Assembly: GCA_013813145.1 (NCBI GenBank)
Contig: JACCSE010000071.1
Span: 1-8,565, forward strand
Origin: Gemmatimonadales bacterium
GTDB lineage: Bacteria; Gemmatimonadota; Gemmatimonadetes; Gemmatimonadales; GWC2-71-9
Direction: 5' to 3'
DNA length: 8,565 nt
Shown here: positions 5,646 to 8,565 of the stretch, in pieces
Numbering within the stretch: the first letter of the stretch is position 1
How the letters are laid out: every line of letters begins with the position of its first letter
Made by a program: the position numbers and the translations under genes
Notes under the pieces: generated by a model
Told to the model about the DNA's origin: nothing
The model's input: the letters and a program-made list of their open reading frames with translations, nothing else
Databases searched by the model: none

Positions 5646-7022
5646 TCAGCGCATCCCCTCGAGCAGCCGCAACGCGCGCCGGCCGGCCGGGAGCAGCCGG
5701 CCGTCCTCGTCGACAATGCCCATGGCGAGGAGCCAGGCCTCGAACTCCGGCGCCGGCCGAAGGCCGAGGAGTTGCCGGAGGTACAGAGTGTCGTGGAAGG
5801 AAGTGCTCTGGTAGCCCAGCATCACGTCGTCCGCTCCCGGCACTCCCATGACGTAAGTAACGCCCGCCGCCCCGAGGAGCGTGAGCAACGCATCCATGTC
5901 GTCCTGGTCGGCCTCGGCGTGGTTGGTGTAGCAGACGTCGCAGCCCATCGGCAGGCCCAGCAGCTTGCCGCAGAAGTGATCCTCCAGGCCGGCGCGGAGA
6001 ATCTGCTTGCCGTCGTACAGGTACTCCGGCCCGATGAACCCCACGACGCTGTTGACCAGTAGCGGGGCGAAGCGCCGGGCCACGGCATAGGCTCGCGCCT
6101 CGCAGGTCTGCTGGTCGACCCCGTGATGCGCGTCGGCCGAGAGCGCGCTGCCCTGCCCGGTCTCGAAGTACATCACGTTGTCGCCCAGAGTGCCGCGCCG
6201 AAGGCTGAGCGCCGCCTGCCGAGCCTCCGCCAGCAGCGCGAGGTCGACCCCGAAGCTTCGGTTGGCGGCCTCGGTGCCCGCGATCGATTGAAACACGAGA
6301 TCCACCGGCGCACCGCGCCGGATCGCCTCGAGTGTCGTGGTGACGTGGGCCAGGACGCAGCTCTGCGTCGGGATGGTCCAGCGCTCGCGGAGTTGGTCCA
6401 CCATCTCGAGCAGCATGATGACGCTCTTGGGATTGTCCGTCGCGGGGTTGATGCCGATCACGGCGTCGCCGCTGCCGTAGAGGAGGCCGTCGAGGATCGC
6501 GGCACCGATGCCACGCGGGTCGTCGGTGGGATGGTTGGGTTGGAGCCGCACCGAGAGACGGCCCGGGAGCCCGATGGTATCGCGGAACCGGGTTACCACC
6601 CGGCACTTCCCCGCAGCGAGCACCAGGTCCTGGAGCCGCATGATCTTGGAGACGGCGGCCGCCATCTCGGGAGTGAGCCCCGGCGCCAGCGCGGCGAGAC
6701 GCTCGGCCGTGGCGTCGAACGAGAGGAGCCACTCCCGGAATCCGCCGACGGTAAGATGCGCCACCGGGCGGAAGGCGGCGGAGTCGTGGGTGTCCAGGAT
6801 GAGGCGGGTGACCTCGTCGTCCTCGTACGGCACCACCGCCTCGCTCAGGAAAACCTTCAGCGGAAGCTCCGCCAGGGCCATCTGGGCCGCGACCCGCTCC
6901 TCCGCGCTCTCCGCCGCGACACCCGCCAACTGGTCACCCGACCGGCGCGGGGTAGCTTTGGCGAGCAGGGTGCGCAGATCTTGGAAGTGGTAGCGGACCG
7001 CGCCGACGGTGTGTGCGTACAT
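5646..7022 (-). CDS. eutB: Ethanolamine ammonia-lyase large subunit
   Basis: This 458-residue protein matches E. coli EutB (453 aa) along its whole length. It is the TIM-barrel catalytic subunit of the adenosylcobalamin-dependent enzyme that converts ethanolamine to acetaldehyde and ammonia. Recognisable blocks are RSGDQLAGVAA, YEDDEVTRLI, CVLAHVTT with EAIRRGAP, YFETGQGSALSA, GFIGPEYLYDG with AGLEDHF, and MGCDVCYTNHAEADQ. Substrate-site residues of the E. coli enzyme are kept: Arg159, Gln161, Asn192, Glu287 and Asp362 (E. coli 160, 162, 193, 287, 362). ATG at 7022 gives an N-terminus aligned with E. coli, while an upstream GTG at 7130 would add an unrelated stretch. The ribosome site is weak. 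The small subunit EutC and reactivase EutA, normally adjacent, are absent here: downstream is the Cys-rich gene and upstream a divergent protease. Confidence 0.96.
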   Translation of the reverse strand: MYAHTVGAVRYHFQDLRTLLAKATPRRSGDQLAGVAAESAEERVAAQMALAELPLKVFLSEAVVPYEDDEVTRLILDTHDSAAFRPVAHLTVGGFREWLLSFDATAERLAALAPGLTPEMAAAVSKIMRLQDLVLAAGKCRVVTRFRDTIGLPGRLSVRLQPNHPTDDPRGIGAAILDGLLYGSGDAVIGINPATDNPKSVIMLLEMVDQLRERWTIPTQSCVLAHVTTTLEAIRRGAPVDLVFQSIAGTEAANRSFGVDLALLAEARQAALSLRRGTLGDNVMYFETGQGSALSADAHHGVDQQTCEARAYAVARRFAPLLVNSVVGFIGPEYLYDGKQILRAGLEDHFCGKLLGLPMGCDVCYTNHAEADQDDMDALLTLLGAAGVTYVMGVPGADDVMLGYQSTSFHDTLYLRQLLGLRPAPEFEAWLLAMGIVDEDGRLLPAGRRALRLLEGMR

Positions 7023-7032
7023 GGCTCGCTGA

Positions 7033-7061
7033 ATCCTATGCTTTGTCCCGTTCCCCACCAA
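7033..7061 (-). promoter_or_regulatory. Candidate sigma70-type promoter for eutB
   Basis: On the minus strand TTGGTG (7061-7056) and TAGGAT (7038-7033) are separated by 17 nt. The start of transcription would fall within a few nucleotides of the eutB ATG, giving an almost leaderless message. The elements overlap the first codons of the divergent protease gene. The match is modest and chance is possible. Confidence 0.25.
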
Positions 7062-8270
7062 CACCAGGGCGACACCACCTCGGCTGAAGTCGCCGTGCCC
7101 GAGCCGACCGAGCTCGCCCTGCGCTACCACCAGGGCAACACCGCGATCTGGGCGATCGACGTGCTGCTCGGCCTGCTGCTGCCGGGCGCGGTGCTGTGGA
7201 GCGGGTGTTCCGCCCGGCTTCGCTCACTCGCGGCGCGGGCAGGATGGGGGCGGTGGTTTCCTACCGTGGCCATCCACGGCGCACTCTACGTCGTGCTGCT
7301 GTCCGTCGCCTACCTGCCGTTCACCTGGTACGTCGGTTTCGTGCGGCAGCACGAGTTCGGGCTCTCCAACCAGAGCGCCGGCCAATGGCTGGGCGACTGG
7401 ATCAAGGGAGTGCTGGTCGGCGCGGTCGCCGTGGCGCTGGTGCTCTGGATCCCCTACCTGCTGTTGCGGCGGAGTCCGCGGCGCTGGTGGCTCTGGAGCG
7501 GACTCGCGGCCGTGCCGATCGCCGCCCTCGCATTGGTGGTAGCTCCGCTCTGGATCGCTCCGCTGTTCGACCGCTTCGGGCCGGTGCGCGACAAGGCGCT
7601 CGAGGCGCGGATCCTGGCATTGGCCGAGCGGGCGGGCATCGGCGCCGGTCGAGTCTACGAGGTGAACAAGAGCGAGGACACCCGGCTGATGAACGCCTAC
7701 GTCGCCGGCGTGGGCGGCACCCGGCGCATCGTACTCTGGGACACCCTCATCGCCCGGCTCACACCGGACCAGATCGGGTTCGTGATGGCACACGAGATGG
7801 GGCACTTCGTCCTGCACCACACGCTGGCCCTCGTACTGGGCGCCGCACTGATGGCGACGCTGTCGCTCTATGCCGTGCACCGCCTCGCCCGACGGCTCAT
7901 CGCCCGCTACCGGGTACGGTTCGGCTTCGACCGGCTGGACGATGTAGCTTCACTGCCGCTGTTGCTGATGGTAGCCGGCATGGTGTCGTTCGCCGTGACG
8001 CCCGCGGTGCTGGCCTTCTCGCGATGGCAGGAGCGGGAGGCCGACCGCTTCGGCCTGGAGCTCACCCGGGACAATCATGCCGCGGCCGAGACGTTCGTCC
8101 GACTGCAGGCGGAGAACCTGGGAGTTCCGCGCCCGGGGCTCCTGTTCACGCTCTGGCGCGGCAGCCACCCGTCGCTCGCGTCGCGCATCGAGTTCGCCAA
8201 CGGCTACCGCCCCTGGGCCACGGGTGACGAGCTGCGGTACGACCACCTGCTGCGCGCGCCCGGGCCCTGA
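7038..8270 (+). CDS. M48 family membrane zinc metalloprotease (Ste24/HtpX-like)
   Basis: This 410-residue membrane protein has helices near residues 37-57 (IDVLLGLLLPGAVLW), 74-100, 116-136 and 143-170. The zinc motif HEMGH follows at 252-256 (preceded by GFVMA), then two more helices, and EREAD at 332-336, whose Glu332 is the expected third zinc ligand. This is the arrangement of M48 peptidases of the CaaX-protease/HtpX type, which cleave membrane or membrane-associated substrates. The long intramembrane N-terminal half favours the Ste24-like M48 subgroup. NKSEDTRLMNAYVAG, the segment before the active site, also matches the family. The start is uncertain: ATG 7038 gives 410 aa, GTG 7095 gives 391 aa, and neither has a good ribosome site. 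It is divergent from eutB. Confidence 0.9.
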   Translation: MLCPVPHQHQGDTTSAEVAVPEPTELALRYHQGNTAIWAIDVLLGLLLPGAVLWSGCSARLRSLAARAGWGRWFPTVAIHGALYVVLLSVAYLPFTWYVGFVRQHEFGLSNQSAGQWLGDWIKGVLVGAVAVALVLWIPYLLLRRSPRRWWLWSGLAAVPIAALALVVAPLWIAPLFDRFGPVRDKALEARILALAERAGIGAGRVYEVNKSEDTRLMNAYVAGVGGTRRIVLWDTLIARLTPDQIGFVMAHEMGHFVLHHTLALVLGAALMATLSLYAVHRLARRLIARYRVRFGFDRLDDVASLPLLLMVAGMVSFAVTPAVLAFSRWQEREADRFGLELTRDNHAAAETFVRLQAENLGVPRPGLLFTLWRGSHPSLASRIEFANGYRPWATGDELRYDHLLRAPGP

Positions 8271-8356
8271 GCCGGTGAGGCCCTGTGTCCTTGGTCACCG
8301 CCGGACAGGAGACCTCGCCGCGATATAGGCAGTCACCTTCCGCCCTGGAGGAGTTC

Positions 8357-8565
8357 ATGAAGACACCGTTGGCAGCCGGTCTGGTTATTTCTTCGCTAAC
8401 TCTCGCCGCCTGCGGCGGTGGGCGCCCTGTCGAGATCAACCCGCGGGAGCAGATGGTCGGCACCCGGTGGAACGCCACGCTGGCCACCCCCGCGGAGCTG
8501 GTGGGGGCGACAGAGGTGCGGGGCACCGGGTGGATGGTGGCGGCCGATCAGGACTCCGACGAGAC
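8357..8565 (+). CDS. Putative lipoprotein, N-terminal part (runs off the window)
   Basis: ATG at 8357 follows GGAGGAG (8347-8353), a strong ribosome site. The protein begins MKTPLAAGLVISSLTLAAC and has a lipobox LAAC with Cys19, so it should be lipidated and anchored to a membrane. A short GGG linker follows, then a polar domain with QMVGTRWNATLATPAEL and VRGTGWM, where the window ends after about 69 codons. I do not recognise the domain. Two Gly-Thr-x-Trp motifs (GTRW and GTGW) suggest a beta-rich fold. It is on the same strand as the protease, 86 nt downstream; co-transcription is possible but no terminator or promoter in the gap is convincing. Confidence 0.8.
   Translation, partial: MKTPLAAGLVISSLTLAACGGGRPVEINPREQMVGTRWNATLATPAELVGATEVRGTGWMVAADQDSDE

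Noticed and set aside
5491..6732. Long minus-strand open frame upstream of, and in frame with, the Cys-rich gene
   Set aside because: It runs antisense-free but out of frame through eutB and is an Arg/Gly/Pro-rich shadow; only its last 78 codons form a real gene with its own ribosome site.
6123..7037. Plus-strand open frame preceding and continuous with the M48 protease
   Set aside because: It lies antisense to eutB, is low-complexity in composition, and shows no family features; the protease itself starts at 7038 or later.
8273..8300. 6-bp inverted repeat CGGTGA/TCACCG after the protease gene
   Set aside because: The stem is short with a 16-nt loop and no T-tract, so it is not a convincing terminator.
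1..8565. tRNA, rRNA, CRISPR array, insertion sequence or attachment site
   Set aside because: I saw no cloverleaf, rRNA segment, regular spaced direct repeats, transposase or integrase on either strand.

Overview
The window is GC-rich chromosomal DNA with strong G/C bias at third codon positions, dense gene packing and no mobile element, CRISPR array or RNA gene that I can see. It looks like a free-living, probably aerobic heterotroph. The GroEL tail type, the pairing of a 67-aa and a Cys-rich 78-aa small protein with DUF1206, and the dispersed GAGC-AAGCGAGGGATC palindromes remind me of Gemmatimonadota, but this placement is from memory and is tentative.

Layout. Positions 1-77 (+) carry the last codons of groEL, followed by a perfect 13-bp hairpin (86-121). 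A single-domain response regulator (191-640, +) follows; its phosphoacceptor Asp is replaced by Glu. It converges on an exported alpha/beta-hydrolase (665-1546, -) that keeps the nucleophile Ser but has Gln at the catalytic His position. Just upstream of the hydrolase start is a textbook minus-strand intrinsic terminator (1567-1598), which ends a second response regulator (1603-2201, -). That regulator is broken by one clear frameshift and possibly a second compensating one. Next is a secreted M20/AbgB-like amidohydrolase (2335-3996, -). Upstream of it lies a long near-perfect palindrome (4032-4135) of a dispersed repeat family; a degenerate half-copy sits at 137-155.

The next block on the minus strand is, in transcription order: eutB (7022-5646), a Cys/His-rich 78-aa protein (5490-5254), a 67-aa conserved small protein (5168-4965) and the six-helix DUF1206 protein (4968-4168). 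The last two overlap by 4 nt (GTGA) and must be translationally coupled. EutB, the ethanolamine ammonia-lyase large subunit, has its substrate-site residues intact, but no eutC, eutA or microcompartment gene is next to it. Divergent from eutB, with as little as 15 bp between starts, is a membrane M48 (Ste24/HtpX-like) metalloprotease (7038-8270, +). A lipoprotein gene (8357 to the window edge, +) follows.

The genes do not form one obvious pathway. The most notable points are several natural active-site substitutions or lesions (Glu-for-Asp regulator, His-less hydrolase, frameshifted regulator), the orphan eutB, and the tight arrangements of terminator/start and of divergent starts. I did not find convincing evidence of a new defence or mobile system here.
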